This document shows, one piece after another, positions 22,089 through 34,055 of a stretch of 64,000 bases of DNA (positions are counted from its first letter, which is position 1; each line of letters begins with the position of its first letter). The DNA comes from Cercis canadensis. Its lineage: Eukaryota > Streptophyta > Magnoliopsida > Fabales > Fabaceae. Both the position numbers and the translations under genes were made by a program. Below the pieces are notes generated by a model. It did not search any database, was not told the DNA's origin, and worked only from the letters and a program-made list of their open reading frames with translations. The stretch is from contig QAOA01008326.1 in the NCBI GenBank assembly GCA_003255065.1, positions 212,327 through 276,326 on the forward strand, in the 5' to 3' direction.

Positions 22089-23204
22089 TAAAAATTGGGC
22101 AAAGTCTCTCCTAAAACTTGAACATTCAAGGAATTCAAAATTTCACACAAATACACAAAATCACAATCACAAAATTACAATTTATTCCATAACTAAAAGT
22201 TACATAGCAGTAGAGGTAAAAATTATACAGGAATAGAAAAAATTACAAAACTAATTCTGTACCGCCATTCTAATAATTAAAAAAAAAAAAGATATTCCAG
22301 AATCATTCTACATCAAGCATATAACAAAAACCCTACCTAATATTAACCCCAAACCTCTTACCTAAAAAAATTCTACTAATTACACATTACTTCACACTAC
22401 TTCGTACTGCACATTTGGCAACATTAGAGTTAAACTAGATTAGATATTATATTTCATATTAATGTGTAATCAATGTTGGGTAGGTTAATTTAGTAACCAA
22501 TGCTTGTTAATTTTGTCCAACGCTAGACTAAAACAAAGCTAAAGGCTAGAGGAACAAATGAATAATAATTTAATAAAGAAAACTCAGACAAGAAAGGGAT
22601 ACTGAACCTACCTCAATGAGCTATGAATTGAAAAACTAAACCGGTAGGATGAAAGATGAGGTCGACCGCTAGAAAACCCAACTACCGCCTCCAAGAATGG
22701 TGCAAAAATGCCTAAGGCCGAGAAGGAAGAGAGAAAAGCTTGAAAATGTTAAAAATGGAGAATGGCAGCAGCGAGTTCACGTGGAAGAAGAAGAATAGGT
22801 TTTCTCACAAATTTTTTCCATGAGAAAAATCCTAGAAAATTCAATTTTTAAGTGAAACAGTGCATTGACGTTTCTTACGGGCTTTCTCACAGAAATTTTC
22901 ACGGATTTATTGTCTGTGAAAAAGTTCATGAGAAACCTTAATATTTTTCATTGATCAATTTCGTGAGAAAAGCAAACATATTAATAGGGACAGTTGGGAC
23001 AAGATTTCTCACAGATTTTTCTCACGGACATACGTGATCATGAGAAATTCTAAGAGAACTTCTTAGCAGTTACATTCTGTTATACATCGGGAGATTTTCT
23101 CATGGAATATTAGTCTGTGACAAAAGTCTGTGACTAATACACGTTTTTCTTGTAGTGTCGGAACTTGCTGAAGAAGAGTGGCAGAGGCCGGTATATAAAT
23201 ATAT

Positions 23205-24513
23205 TTTATTGTGCCACATAATCAAGATGTTAATCACATCATCATTAAACTTGGTACAAGGATTTTTTTTTAGTTTTCTGTAAATCACAATTTAGAAAAC
23301 TAAGATTCTCATGTTTGGTACAATATTTCAAAAAAACATTCCAAGCAAATAGGATTCCTAGGAATAATTTTTGGGCAGGTTTCCCACAAAATAATTCCCA
23401 GGGGGTTGGGATTCTTAGATTTTCATGACATGAAATTTTTTTTTTAAAATGTAAAAAATATACCCATAACCCTATCCCGAAAATCCCTACTCAGTACTCA
23501 CACTCATTTGCCTCTAAAAAATGTAGCGATGCAATAGACCCTCTTTAGCGACCACCGCCTCCATTCCTCACATCTGAACCACTGCTTCTTGCTTCCCCTT
23601 GGGTTCAATCCCTCCGTTTTCCAAGTATGTGAATGCTTTCTAGTCTTTTATGGCCAAATCATTTTTCTCTATTACATACTTGAAAAAAAAAAAAAATATG
23701 CGTCTGTTGTGTGCCTATGATTCGTGTGATTGAGTAGTCTTTTTGGTATTTTTGGTGAATATTGGATTTTTCCTCGAGGGTTAGAAGCCACTGGGTTTGA
23801 TAAGCCTCGGCATATTTTTCCCCTATTGCTTCTCCCTTTCTCTCTGCAATTTTCTATAAAGTTGTCCTAATAGGGAAAAAGTGCATTTCAAAGCTGCAAT
23901 TACCAACGCTTTTGTTGGGGGAAGAGAAAGCAACATTTGTGAAGGGTATCATTATTTGTTTGCTGATTTTGATTAATAGGGTTAGTTCATTAAAATAGGA
24001 GTGTCCCTCATTTTAATTCAAGAATATATGCATGTCTGCTAATAAGAATATATATGTATGTATGTATGTATGTTTTCCCTTATACCCTCTACTAGTCTTT
24101 TATAGGATGTTGCCCTCCCAAATTTGATTCTCTCAGCTACCAAGTCTATAGCTTTATGCTACTCCTACTTGCAGGTTAAGGTAAAAGTAATCATGAGTTT
24201 GTGTGATTAGGAGTTAGGCAACTTATTAAGAACTAGGTGAATGTGATTATGGAATTTTTCCTTTTTCGTTTTGGTTTTATAGATAAAGAAGACTCTCTTA
24301 ACAAAATGAAATGACTAATTGATGTAGTTTTGGGTATCTTTTAGTCTTAGTAGGATTTACTCAAACTGCTATAAATTGCTCACTGCTGAGTGCTGAGGCT
24401 CAAGGTCTTCTTTTCTTTCTAATTTGAGCATATCTTTTTCTCAATTTTAAGTTACTGTTTCCTAGTTGGTTTAGCCGTCAACGAATGAACCTTTTATTTT
24501 TCAATTTCAATAT
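23205..24513. other. Intergenic; possible 5' exon of an unidentified gene
   Basis: It starts with the continuation of flank U. About 23500-23624 is C-rich (CCACCGCCTCCATTCC...) and ends before TATGTGAATG, and could be a 5' UTR exon. A (TATG)n microsatellite lies at about 24055-24075. No protein family is recognised. Confidence 0.25.
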
Positions 24514-24631
24514 CTCTAAAAGAAAAATGTATATTAGTCGCGAATTTCTCTCATAGACAAAAAATCGGTGAGAAAAATGCCACATTTTCACTGAAAGTGA
24601 CTATTAAGAGTTTCTCATGGATTTTCTCACG

Positions 24632-25547
24632 NNNNNNNNNNNNNNNNNNNNNNNNNNNNNNNNNNNNNNNNNNNNNNNNNNNNNNNNNNNNNNNNNNNNN
24701 NNNNNNNNNNNNNNNNNNNNNNNNNNNNNNNNNNNNNNNNNNNNNNNNNNNNNNNNNNNNNNNNNNNNNNNNNNNNNNNNNNNNNNNNNNNNNNNNNNNN
24801 NNNNNNNNNNNNNNNNNNNNNNNNNNNNNNNNNNNNNNNNNNNNNNNNNNNNNNNNNNNNNNNNNNNNNNNNNNNNNNNNNNNNNNNNNNNNNNNNNNNN
24901 NNNNNNNNNNNNNNNNNNNNNNNNNNNNNNNNNNNNNNNNNNNNNNNNNNNNNNNNNNNNNNNNNNNNNNNNNNNNNNNNNNNNNNNNNNNNNNNNNNNN
25001 NNNNNNNNNNNNNNNNNNNNNNNNNNNNNNNNNNNNNNNNNNNNNNNNNNNNNNNNNNNNNNNNNNNNNNNNNNNNNNNNNNNNNNNNNNNNNNNNNNNN
25101 NNNNNNNNNNNNNNNNNNNNNNNNNNNNNNNNNNNNNNNNNNNNNNNNNNNNNNNNNNNNNNNNNNNNNNNNNNNNNNNNNNNNNNNNNNNNNNNNNNNN
25201 NNNNNNNNNNNNNNNNNNNNNNNNNNNNNNNNNNNNNNNNNNNNNNNNNNNNNNNNNNNNNNNNNNNNNNNNNNNNNNNNNNNNNNNNNNNNNNNNNNNN
25301 NNNNNNNNNNNNNNNNNNNNNNNNNNNNNNNNNNNNNNNNNNNNNNNNNNNNNNNNNNNNNNNNNNNNNNNNNNNNNNNNNNNNNNNNNNNNNNNNNNNN
25401 NNNNNNNNNNNNNNNNNNNNNNNNNNNNNNNNNNNNNNNNNNNNNNNNNNNNNNNNNNNNNNNNNNNNNNNNNNNNNNNNNNNNNNNNNNNNNNNNNNNN
25501 NNNNNNNNNNNNNNNNNNNNNNNNNNNNNNNNNNNNNNNNNNNNNNN
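24632..25547. other. Assembly gap (916 N)
   Basis: A run of N. It begins inside the left subterminal region of the CACTA element at 24514, so the true junction with the nested element is not visible. Confidence 1.
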
Positions 25548-28500
25548 TGAAGGTCTTAACGACGCGGATGGCAAACTTAAAGAAAAGGACTAGTTTTCAA
25601 AAGAAAACTTGGAGTTGCCACCAATTGTATTAGAAAAATGGGGAATAATTGGAAAAATCTTTTTTAATTTAAAAAATTGTCTGCGAACCAAAGAGGTTTC
25701 GAGAGTCAGTTTATGCGTGGAGAAGATGTTAGGCACTCCACAACATCTATTTAAATACGGTTACCCTATATTAATTGTGCGAACATCAATATGGCCAAAA
25801 TGTGTATTTTATTTACCCTAAAATAATAAATGTATTACAAGAATGTCTGACAAAAATAAAAATAAAGAATTTAAACGTGCAATGCATGATTTATCTACCG
25901 AAACTTAAATCTTTTCACCCCTTCATCGCATAAAGTGACTATCCAGGGTGGCGCCACCTTCACCAAGGGCAGATAGAGAAAGACATCTCATATAGGACTT
26001 ACTCACCCTATCCTCTCATAATAAGTGAAGGGGCATAGGGATACTACACGACACATATATATTTTTTATGTGCAATGCAAATGCATGATTTTAAGTGTTA
26101 CAAAACTTGTCTCAAGATCTAAGTACAGATAAATCTTAATTTACATCAAAATTTAAAAAATAATAATAATAAAACATCATTCTTGCTCCTAGCTTGTAGC
26201 TAGGTATTTTCCAATTGGGCCTACCAATTTGCTCATACTCACAATTACCATGATTTGTATTCAAATATGCTCATGAAAGCACCAAAACATAGATTAGGCA
26301 AGACTTAAAGACTTAAAAGAAATCTACCTAAGTGACCTACATATTTAATCTCCACATATTTCAAAAGGAATAATCCAAAATCATCTAAAAAATGCACAAT
26401 CAAACTCTAAACAGCCATTATAATAGTACAAACAATGCATGAGAACTAAACCCAAAACAGCCCTCAACTAATATTCAATACAGCATCCAAACTAACCTAG
26501 TAAAAAGCCTCCTAAATAGTTAAAAAAAAAGTGTACCCAAATAACATATCAAACAAAACCAAACAACAATGCAAAAAGTAAAGAAAATAAAACCAAAACA
26601 GCAAGACAAATAGGACCTTAAACAATAGACAAAAACAAATACAAAATAGCAAAAACACTAGAAAACAAATACACTCAAGTAACACTTTAAGAGAGAACAC
26701 CTTTCAAAATGTCTTGGAATAGAAAAAGAATTTGTCACACATAAGAATGGTACTAGAATGGCAACCAAACACATAAGCAAAATACATCAAGAAATAAGGC
26801 ATAATACACCAGGAGAGCCACCAAACATGTCCAAAACCACCATCCTTATCAAGAGACAAATTTGAAGGAAGTCCAAAGAATTCACATATTCATCAATTAT
26901 CTGAAATAGCTGTGCTCAAGCCAAAAAACCTGAGAGTAAAATAGACATGAAAAAATTCTAAAAATTACCCACATTGAATCCACATATCTTATGGTTCTAA
27001 TGAGACCAACATCACTTAATTTGGAGTTGTACAAGTAAAACTAGAGAGGAAAGACAATGTGCCACCAGTGCTGACTGGTAGCACTGACAGATCAGAAAAA
27101 CAATCATATTCACATTCAAACCGGGAATAAACTAGACCTGTAAAAAATATAAAAACTTTACACATTAAAAACATGCATCTTATGATTCTAAAGAGATAAG
27201 AACCATGCAATTCGGAGCTATATAACTCTAGAAAGATATAAAAGACCCAACACTGCCAGTGATAGGGCATCAGTGTCAGTACAACTTTGAACAGCTATAT
27301 TCAAACCAAAACTTGGAGTAAACTAGACATAAAAAAAAATCTGAAAGTTGTACACATTGAAAACATGCATCTTATGGTTCTAAAGAGATAAGAACCATGC
27401 AATTCGGAGCTGTGTAACTCCAGAAATAAATAAAAGACCAAACATTAGGCGTGAAAAAATTCTGAAAATTGTATACATTGAAGATACATGTCTCCCAGTT
27501 CTAATGAGACCAACAGTGCTAAATTCCAAGCTCTGTAGCTCCAAAAATAAATCAAACACTGCCTACTACCAGAGTTGTTTGACAGCATCCGAGAATTCAC
27601 ACTTTACATAGTTCTTTTAACAAAGTAAGAAGAAAATATCATACTCACTTAAGACAGAATTTAATGACATCAAGAAAGATGATATAGGGAATTAAGAATA
27701 GAGATAAATGATAAAAAAAAAAAATTAAATTTAAAAAATAGTGTAAAAACAACAATCAACTCTTGTTCAAAACAGTCACAAAACCTTGAAGTAGTGTGCC
27801 AAACAGCTATCATTTATGGTCCAAACAGAACACCATTCATCTACAAAATGACCACTTACAACCATGAACTTACTCAACACTATTACCCTTAAACAGCCCC
27901 CCAAAACAGTCCTCATTTAATATTCAAGACAACAATGAAATCAGCTCGAAACAATAGTGTAAATATGCCAGAACAGCAACAGTAAAATGCATCATAAAGT
28001 AGGAGAAAATGCACCAAGACAGCCACAAAACAAACCCACAACAGCAGTATAAAGATGAACCAGAATGCAGAAGAAAATGCACCAAAAAAAAATAACAAAA
28101 CATACCCAGAACAACTGTATGAAAACATAATAGGATAGCAATGAAAATGGGCCAAAGTTACTGCATTTCAAATTTTAGAAGAAACATGGTAAACCTCCTA
28201 AATTGATCCCCAAAACAAGCCCTTAAACATGCCACCAAAACAAAATAAATCATATATCAAACCTTAACCACATTGGCATGCAAGATAGTGCTTGGAATGC
28301 ATGAATAATAACTTGATCAACTTAACAATTCATGAAAAGAACAGCCATGATGAACACATGAGAATGGAATGAAGTTAACCATGAGGAATGACATTTTTAG
28401 AGATGGGCCAACAAGCTTACAAAGGGGGGAACGGAGCCAAACCATGGTGATTGACAAAATTTCAAATCCAATAGTATTTCTATACAAAGGAGAAAAAAAA

Positions 28501-29754
28501 ACAAAAACAACAGAGAAAATTAACCAAAACAAGACAAATATATAAAAAATTCTTGACCTTATGGCAGCAAACTGAACCCTTAGCAAGCCACATTTTCAAA
28601 TTCCCAACATCTCCCATAGCACAAAAACACTTTAGAGTTCAGTCAAACAACAAAATTAAGCAAAATGGAACAAGGAGTACAAAGACTGTGAGGTTATCTC
28701 TTGAAGTTAAAGTGCTCTGTACAAATGAATAAAAAATATAACTAAAACCACAAACACATCATCTCATACATGCATAGCGTCAGATTTCAAAGAAAATGGA
28801 ACTCAAACCCTTTATCTTGAGCTCAAGATTAAATGGACATTCCGTAAAATCTTGTAAAACTTATTTTATTACGTAAATTGTAAGGACAAACATCATCTAA
28901 ATACCCCAAATTATTATAAATAGAATCAAAAAGGCAAAGATGGTATGGCAGCAAGAGCAAAAGTATGGAAATAATTATGTAATCTCTAAACTCAACAATG
29001 TAGACTAGAATTTAACATGGGATAGATCAATCAAATTCATTAAACTTGAATCAAAGAGAAAAGGGAACAGAATCGTACCTAGATTCTTCCTTTTCTCGAT
29101 GCTCTCCTGGGTCTCTCTTCTTTGTTCTATTTCTCTCCTCTCTTCCTCTTTCTCCGAATTTCTCTCTACTCTTGTTCTGCTATTCAATTGGTTTTCTTTC
29201 CTCTGGTTCCTCGGTCTCTCCTTTAAAAATTTCTGCTCACTCTCTATTATTCTCTCAAGAAAAAAATAGTTTCTGCCTCTTTTCCTTGATCTTGCTGAAT
29301 CCTTTTTCTCCCTTTTTTGAATCATGCATATGACTCCTTCCCTTCTTAAGATATTTTCCTTCTTTTAACTTCAATTCCCAATCTGCCCCCATGGTAACTG
29401 CTGCCCGGCCCTTTCTTCTTCTTTTTTATTTGCTTTTATTTATTTAGTTGCTTAGTTATTCAATTTAAAAAGAGGATAAATCAAGCTTGGACCAATGGGG
29501 AGAGAAAGAAATATATTCCTTGCTCTCCTATTGACTCTTTTAGATACAATGATGCAACAATTAATTAACAAAACTTGTTTATATATTTTATCAACTATTT
29601 ACAAAAATAAAAATAAAAAGATGGGCCAAATAAGCTTAAAATAGAAAATGAGCTAAGTTGACAATGGATTGGGCTTAGGGTAACAATCAAAAAAACACTA
29701 ATTAGACATTAAGAATTTATCTTTTTTTTATATATATATTCTTAAACCATAAGA
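25548..29754 (-). mobile_element. Probable large retrotransposon derivative nested in CACTA
   Basis: The block interrupts the CACTA interior. Its left part has a GGAGTTGCCACCAATTGTAT and GTTAGGCACTCCACAACATC signature that I associate with abundant plant LTR/LARD repeats. Most of it is A-rich and non-coding with repeated ACAGCCACAAAACAAA-like phrases (27780-28160). The right part is pyrimidine-rich (29080-29330) and then has GGGCCAAATAAGC / TTGGGCTTAGGG, like an LTR end. No gag-pol domains were found. Class and orientation are inference, and the left border lies in the gap. Confidence 0.4.
26940..27565. repeat. Degenerate tandem repeat array
   Basis: Four diverged units contain AACATGCATCTTATG, AAGAGATAAGAACCATGCAA and TTCGGAGCT, or variants of them. 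They start near 26950, 27125, 27335 and 27465. The two central units are most alike. No coding potential. Confidence 0.6.
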
Positions 29755-30389
29755 AAAATCTGGACAAAATATCGACAAAGCAGTTGGCTACGATGTTATT
29801 GTAGCTACTGCAGCAAGGTCATAGTGGGACATCCAATGCTGCCCCACAGCCCCCAGTTAACAATGATGATGACTCAGCTGAGGACTTGAGAGATGATGAT
29901 GACATCGGAGATTAGGATTTAGTGTTTATATTGTATTGTACTTTTTTTTCTTTCATTGTATAACATTTATAAATTGTAATCACATTACTATAATAAAATG
30001 TTGTGATTTAATTGAAACTAATAGTTAATTATTTTTTAGGTTTAAAAAAAAAAACTGGCAAATTTTGCCACACCAAGAATGAAATTCCATGAGCATTTTG
30101 TTTGTTACACAAGTTTTTCTCGCTCCTCAAAGTTTATGAGAAAATCTGTGAGAAACGCATTTCTCATAGATTTTTGGCTATTTTCTTATGGATTTTGTCT
30201 ATGAGAAAAGACCTTTTTTCTTGTAATGTATGAATCTCTTTCAGTTCATCCTTTAGAGGTCTACAAGTTCCCTCTATTATTGATCATTTTTCCTCAACTA
30301 GTTAACTTTTGAAAAAGATTTATGGGTGCGCTCAATATTTGAGGAGTGTGAAATGTCAATGAAGAACAACTTATGGTGTTTTTGTACAG

Positions 30390-30475
30390 TATATCCTCAA
30401 ATTCCACAAGGTTCAACCACCATTTGCATCAGGCTTTGTTCCACTAGAAGTTCTTCCTTCTGAAGGTTCACTCAG
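30390..30475 (+). other. Exon-like segment of an unidentified gene
   Basis: Preceded by TTTTTGTACAG and followed by GTTAG, a plausible GT-AG exon of 86 bases, open in one frame (FHKVQPPFASGFVPLEVLPS within it). It ends in phase 2. The exon-like block at 31713 begins with the single base needed to complete the codon and stays open. I do not recognise the protein. The gene, if real, would be split by the CACTA element upstream. Confidence 0.3.
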
Positions 30476-31712
30476 GTTAGTTTTTTTTTTTTTTTTTCTA
30501 TTTGTTTGTGTTGCTAGACACTAAATATGCAGTTTCATATATTAAAACATCACACCCTATTGACATAAAAATGCGTGCATGCTTTTGTATAGAAACAATA
30601 GTCGGTTTCTTATTGTATTCATTTGCTCTGTTGGATATCTACGCAAGATTCTTGGAGAAATATTAATGGGAGCATATGTGTTTGACTATGGCAATCCCCA
30701 AATAGGTTTTGTAGAAGCAGTTTGAAAGTACCATTAGTCATTGTGATTAAGAAGATGGATTAGTTTTGATATTGAAGTTCCTGTATTGAAATATTTATGA
30801 CTTGTTTCTACATGCCTTTTCTGTTGTCCTTCTAAATTAATAAAGACATGCATGGTGTATTCCTTTGATTCATTTCTTTTTCCTTGCTTTGTCCCAATTT
30901 GTGGTTTGGAAATGGTAAAGAAGATGGGGGCCAATGAGGCTTATGATACGGTTCTCAGGTTTTTGTGGTTTGGGTTATATTGTTTGACATGACTGTGAAA
31001 TGAGTTAATCTCTGCTGTAAATAGGTTTAGGTTTAATGCTGTGGCTCAAATTTGTCATTTGAAATATGTTGTTCTTGAACATTTTACTTGGGTGCTGGTT
31101 AATGTTTGTGAAATAATTATGGTTTGCATTTTGATTATGGATATCTTTATTCTGCTTGCTATCACTGAGTATTGAAGTCTTTTGGTTGGGGTTATTGAGA
31201 TCACATTTGTTGCCATGTTACCATCTGTTTGGCTGTATTATATAATATAATATAGAAAAGAAAAGTAGGTATGGGCATACCTATTGAGTGAAAAAGACAA
31301 ACATGTGGTAGGCAATGCACTGATGCTTCAGTATCCTTCTTGGAGGTTCAAAAGATGCCTCTCTGCCATATGACTCTGGTGGGTTTAAAAAAATTTAATC
31401 ATGCTTTACAATGGCCTAGTTGAAAGCTATGTGACTACATGCTGCTAACTTTGTAATCCTCAAATCACACTTCACACTCTCATATTTTGCATTTCAACTC
31501 ATTCTTGTGGATGATCAGAAACATGAATTTGGCTTGTTCCTCTTTGTCTAGTGGCAGCGTGATCAAATGAGATCACATAAATGAATATTGTTCTTGAACG
31601 TACACCTAGAAACAGAAGAGCTTATTTTTAGCATGCTTCTTGACTTTCACCTCCTTAATTGGTTTATCACACTGTTTAGGATCTCCCTTAATGCATTTCC
31701 CTTTTCTTACAG
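30476..31712. other. Intron-like or intergenic, nothing recognised
   Basis: T-rich, intron-like composition between two exon-like segments. No repeat or gene was identified. Confidence 0.3.
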
Positions 31713-31754
31713 AAACCAAGAGTGTGAGCAATTTCAACTAGCTATAGAAGCATG
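31713..31754 (+). other. Second exon-like segment
   Basis: It follows CCCTTTTCTTACAG and precedes GTATGC, both good splice contexts. The 42 bases read in the phase left by the 30390 segment as R-NQECEQFQLAIEA. Phase agreement is the only support; family unknown. Confidence 0.25.
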
Positions 31755-32972
31755 GTATGCACACATCAAATATGCAGAAAGAATGTCTAGTATTCTTAAT
31801 ACTTGAAGGGAATTACTAAACTCTTAATTACAAGAAGTGGGGAAGTTAGCAATATCCTCATTTTCAAATAAACAAAAAGACCATCCTTCTTATTTAAGGA
31901 TAAATGATAATACTATATTTTAAAAAAAAAAATTCAAACGACCCATACAACAAAGTAGTAATACAGTCACATCAAAAAAAATAACATAAAATAAAATAAA
32001 ATAAACAAAACAAAGTAGTAATACGTGTCAATTGCTTTCTTCATCCTCTTGTTGCACCATCAGCATTGCAGTTAGCCTTCACAGTTAAGAGAATAATGAT
32101 ATTTCAGTGCGTTGTAAGAAACAGATAATTACGAAGACAAGCAAGAAACATAAAATGGACATTTTGAAAGTTAAAACAGCCTCATGCTTGAAAATAGAAA
32201 AATGCCGAATATGTTCAGGCAAAAACTTTCATATACACATTAGTTCTTTTTACAGAATATTTAATTAAATAAAATTGACTCCATCAAATTTGGTATATTT
32301 CCACAAAATCATTACCAAAGTCTTTGGACTAATTTCATATTTTTAGTTTTTACTATATATCTATCCATGCTAAAGCAAATTGAATCGTCAGTTCTAAACT
32401 ATTGTGAAATTAGCTTTACAAGATAAAAATCTAGACTCAATCTTTCAGATATCAAGAAGTACTATATGGAGCAGAAAAACAATGAACTCACTAGCATTTC
32501 AAATTGTCTGCTCTACTGCTTGTAACTTAAGACAACTTTCAAAGAAGTTAGGATCCAAACTAAGGGGGCAATGAAAGAAAGGTAAATTCCAGGAATAATA
32601 CCTCCACTGCAGGTAACCAAAGATACATTGTACATTCTTATTTCACTTTCTATTTTCAGTCTGGCTATTGTTACTTACCAACCAAACCTGACAGACAGGC
32701 GATTATGAATGAACTTGAGAACAATGGGAATCACTATAAACTTCTCTTAGCTGACGGTGAATTCATGAAACAATTCATAGAAGTGAGTTGAGGAAAGAAG
32801 AAAGAAGCCAAGAATTCAAAGTTCTTCCAAATTACAAACAATGCAATTTTCTCTAATCAACCAAGTTCATTATTTAAGACATGCATTCATATCTTATCAT
32901 CATGTAGGGAGTGAGTTATAATAATTTGAGGTCAAAATGTTAGCCCAAATGAACCAATAAATCAAGATGTTG
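31755..32972. other. AT-rich intergenic DNA
   Basis: No gene, RNA or clear repeat was recognised. Confidence 0.4.
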
Positions 32973-33065
32973 CCCTTCTTGTTACATAATGGTATGGAGG
33001 TTTGAACCCTTGATCTATTACAAATTATCCAAACTCCTCACCACTAAACCACACCTAATAGTTTT
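32973..33065 (-). mobile_element. Short tRNA-derived SINE
   Basis: The direct repeat AAATCAAGATGTTG occurs at 32959-32972 and 33066-33079. Between them the minus strand reads GTGGTTTAGTGGTGAGGAG (box A-like) and then AGGGTTCAAACC (box B). At about 93 bp it is little more than the pol III promoter. No A-tail is obvious at its 3' end, which is atypical. Confidence 0.7.
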
Positions 33066-33079
33066 AAATCAAGATGTTG

Positions 33080-34055
33080 TTAGTTCTACTTAACAATAGA
33101 AAGAAGGGACCATTACATGTACAAGATGATTGATGACACAAGTCTTCTCAATCAAATTAATAGTAATTAAATGTGCATGGTGTAGTTAGGGCTTTTTGCC
33201 CCATTGTTTCAAAACAAAAAGAAATTAAAGGAATTTATAAATTAGAAAAAGGAAATCAATAAAAAAAAAAGAAAANAAAAAAAAAGAAAAAAAAAAGTGC
33301 CAAAAAACTATAGATCCACTTTTGACGTTCTGTTTTGCCGCTCTTTTAAGTACACAACGTGTACTATATATGATGTTAATGGGAAGAAAATGTATGCATT
33401 CAGGCCAATAAAGCAGATGTAGTGAATCCTTAATGGGTCACCCCAATGTTGTTTTTTTTTTTTGGCCATGATAAGAGATCCTATGTTCAAATTCCATTAA
33501 ATGATACACCCTAATAATTGAGCACTGAATATTTTATCCTAGACACCCTATTTTCCCATTGTGGTTGGGTGGAATGTGACTATGGGAAGGGATCAGCTAC
33601 CCCTATTACGTAGCCTCAAGTGAACCAACAAGAGCAGACATAGTGATAGAGATGAAGTAGCCCCCCACCCCCACCAAAAGAAAACATTAGTGAATTAGTA
33701 TGTATGTTACTTGACCATGTAGCATTGAGAGTTTATCACATAATGCCAAAATTAAAAAAAGAAGAGTTCGAATTAATTAACAAAATAAAACCGCATAATA
33801 CCAACCAAGCAAAGACAAATTGATAATATAAGAATTCACAAAAGTTTCATCCATTAAAAAATTAGTATAGCTACCTTTAGTTATCCTGAAATAAACCTAT
33901 ATATGTTGTAAAAAACATGGAAAGCTGGTAATTGGCAAGTGATCCAAAAAGAGAGAATGGAAGGTGCTTTCTAGGTCACAAGGGCTCATTGGAAGAATTC
34001 AATTATATTCATGCATATTTTAAAAAGATGATGAATTTGGTGAATGAATTTTTAC
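33080..34055. other. 3' flank of the NLR gene
   Basis: AT-rich, with an N in a poly-A tract at 33276. A short terminal NLR exon and the poly-A site may lie here, but I could not identify one. Confidence 0.35.

Larger units (their letters stand above)
19628..23157 (-). mobile_element. CACTA (En/Spm) transposon, complete ends
   Basis: It starts CACTACAAGGAAAAAGG and ends TTTTTCTTGTAGTG, perfect CACTA-type inverted termini. The 3-bp flank is CCG on the left and TCG on the right, a CpG-type change from a perfect TSD. Subterminal regions are packed with TTTCTCACGGAT-like motifs in both orientations (19640-19830 and 22798-23120). Inside are a degenerate transposase-associated ORF on the minus strand and a telomere-like tract. 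Length 3530 bp, short for an autonomous element, so probably non-autonomous. Confidence 0.9.
18968..23192 (-). mobile_element. Retroposed LINE-like segment, split by a CACTA element
   Basis: A 12-bp direct repeat ATATAAATATAT (18956-18967 and 23193-23204) brackets an insertion in flank U. Comparison with flank copies 1 and 3 supports it as an insertion. Outside the nested CACTA element only about 695 bases remain (18968-19627 and 23161-23192). The minus-strand end reads TAATAAAGTTACATTTCTG then GATAAAAGAAAA, like the 3' end of plant LINEs. No reverse transcriptase is left. The AT-rich TSD and missing domains keep the class assignment tentative. Confidence 0.45.
24514..30228 (+). mobile_element. 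CACTA (En/Spm) transposon with nested insertion
   Basis: The left end CTCTAAAAGAAAAATG differs at two bases from CACTACAAGAAAAATG. The right end is TTTTTTCTTGTAATG. The 3-bp TSD is perfect: TAT at 24511-24513 and 30229-30231. Subterminal CTCATAGAC / TCTATGAGAAA motifs match the 19628 element. Residual internal CACTA sequence runs from about 29755 (AGTTGGCTACGATGTTATTG, homologous to the 19628 element near 20140) to the right end. It includes the ORF tail PPVNNDDDSAEDLRDDDD with TAG at 29912-29914. The middle is occupied by the assembly gap and a second repeat element. Confidence 0.85.

Noticed and set aside
24597..25633. Long open frames across the gap on both strands
   Set aside because: They consist of unknown residues produced by N; no sequence supports them.
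26512..28586. Several minus-strand hydrophobic frames
   Set aside because: Phe/Leu/Val-rich translations of A-rich repeat DNA; no start context, domain or conservation between repeat units.
29005..29333. Overlapping open frames on both strands (Arg/Glu-rich and Ser/Phe-rich)
   Set aside because: Low-complexity CT/GA tract in a repeat element; no domain.
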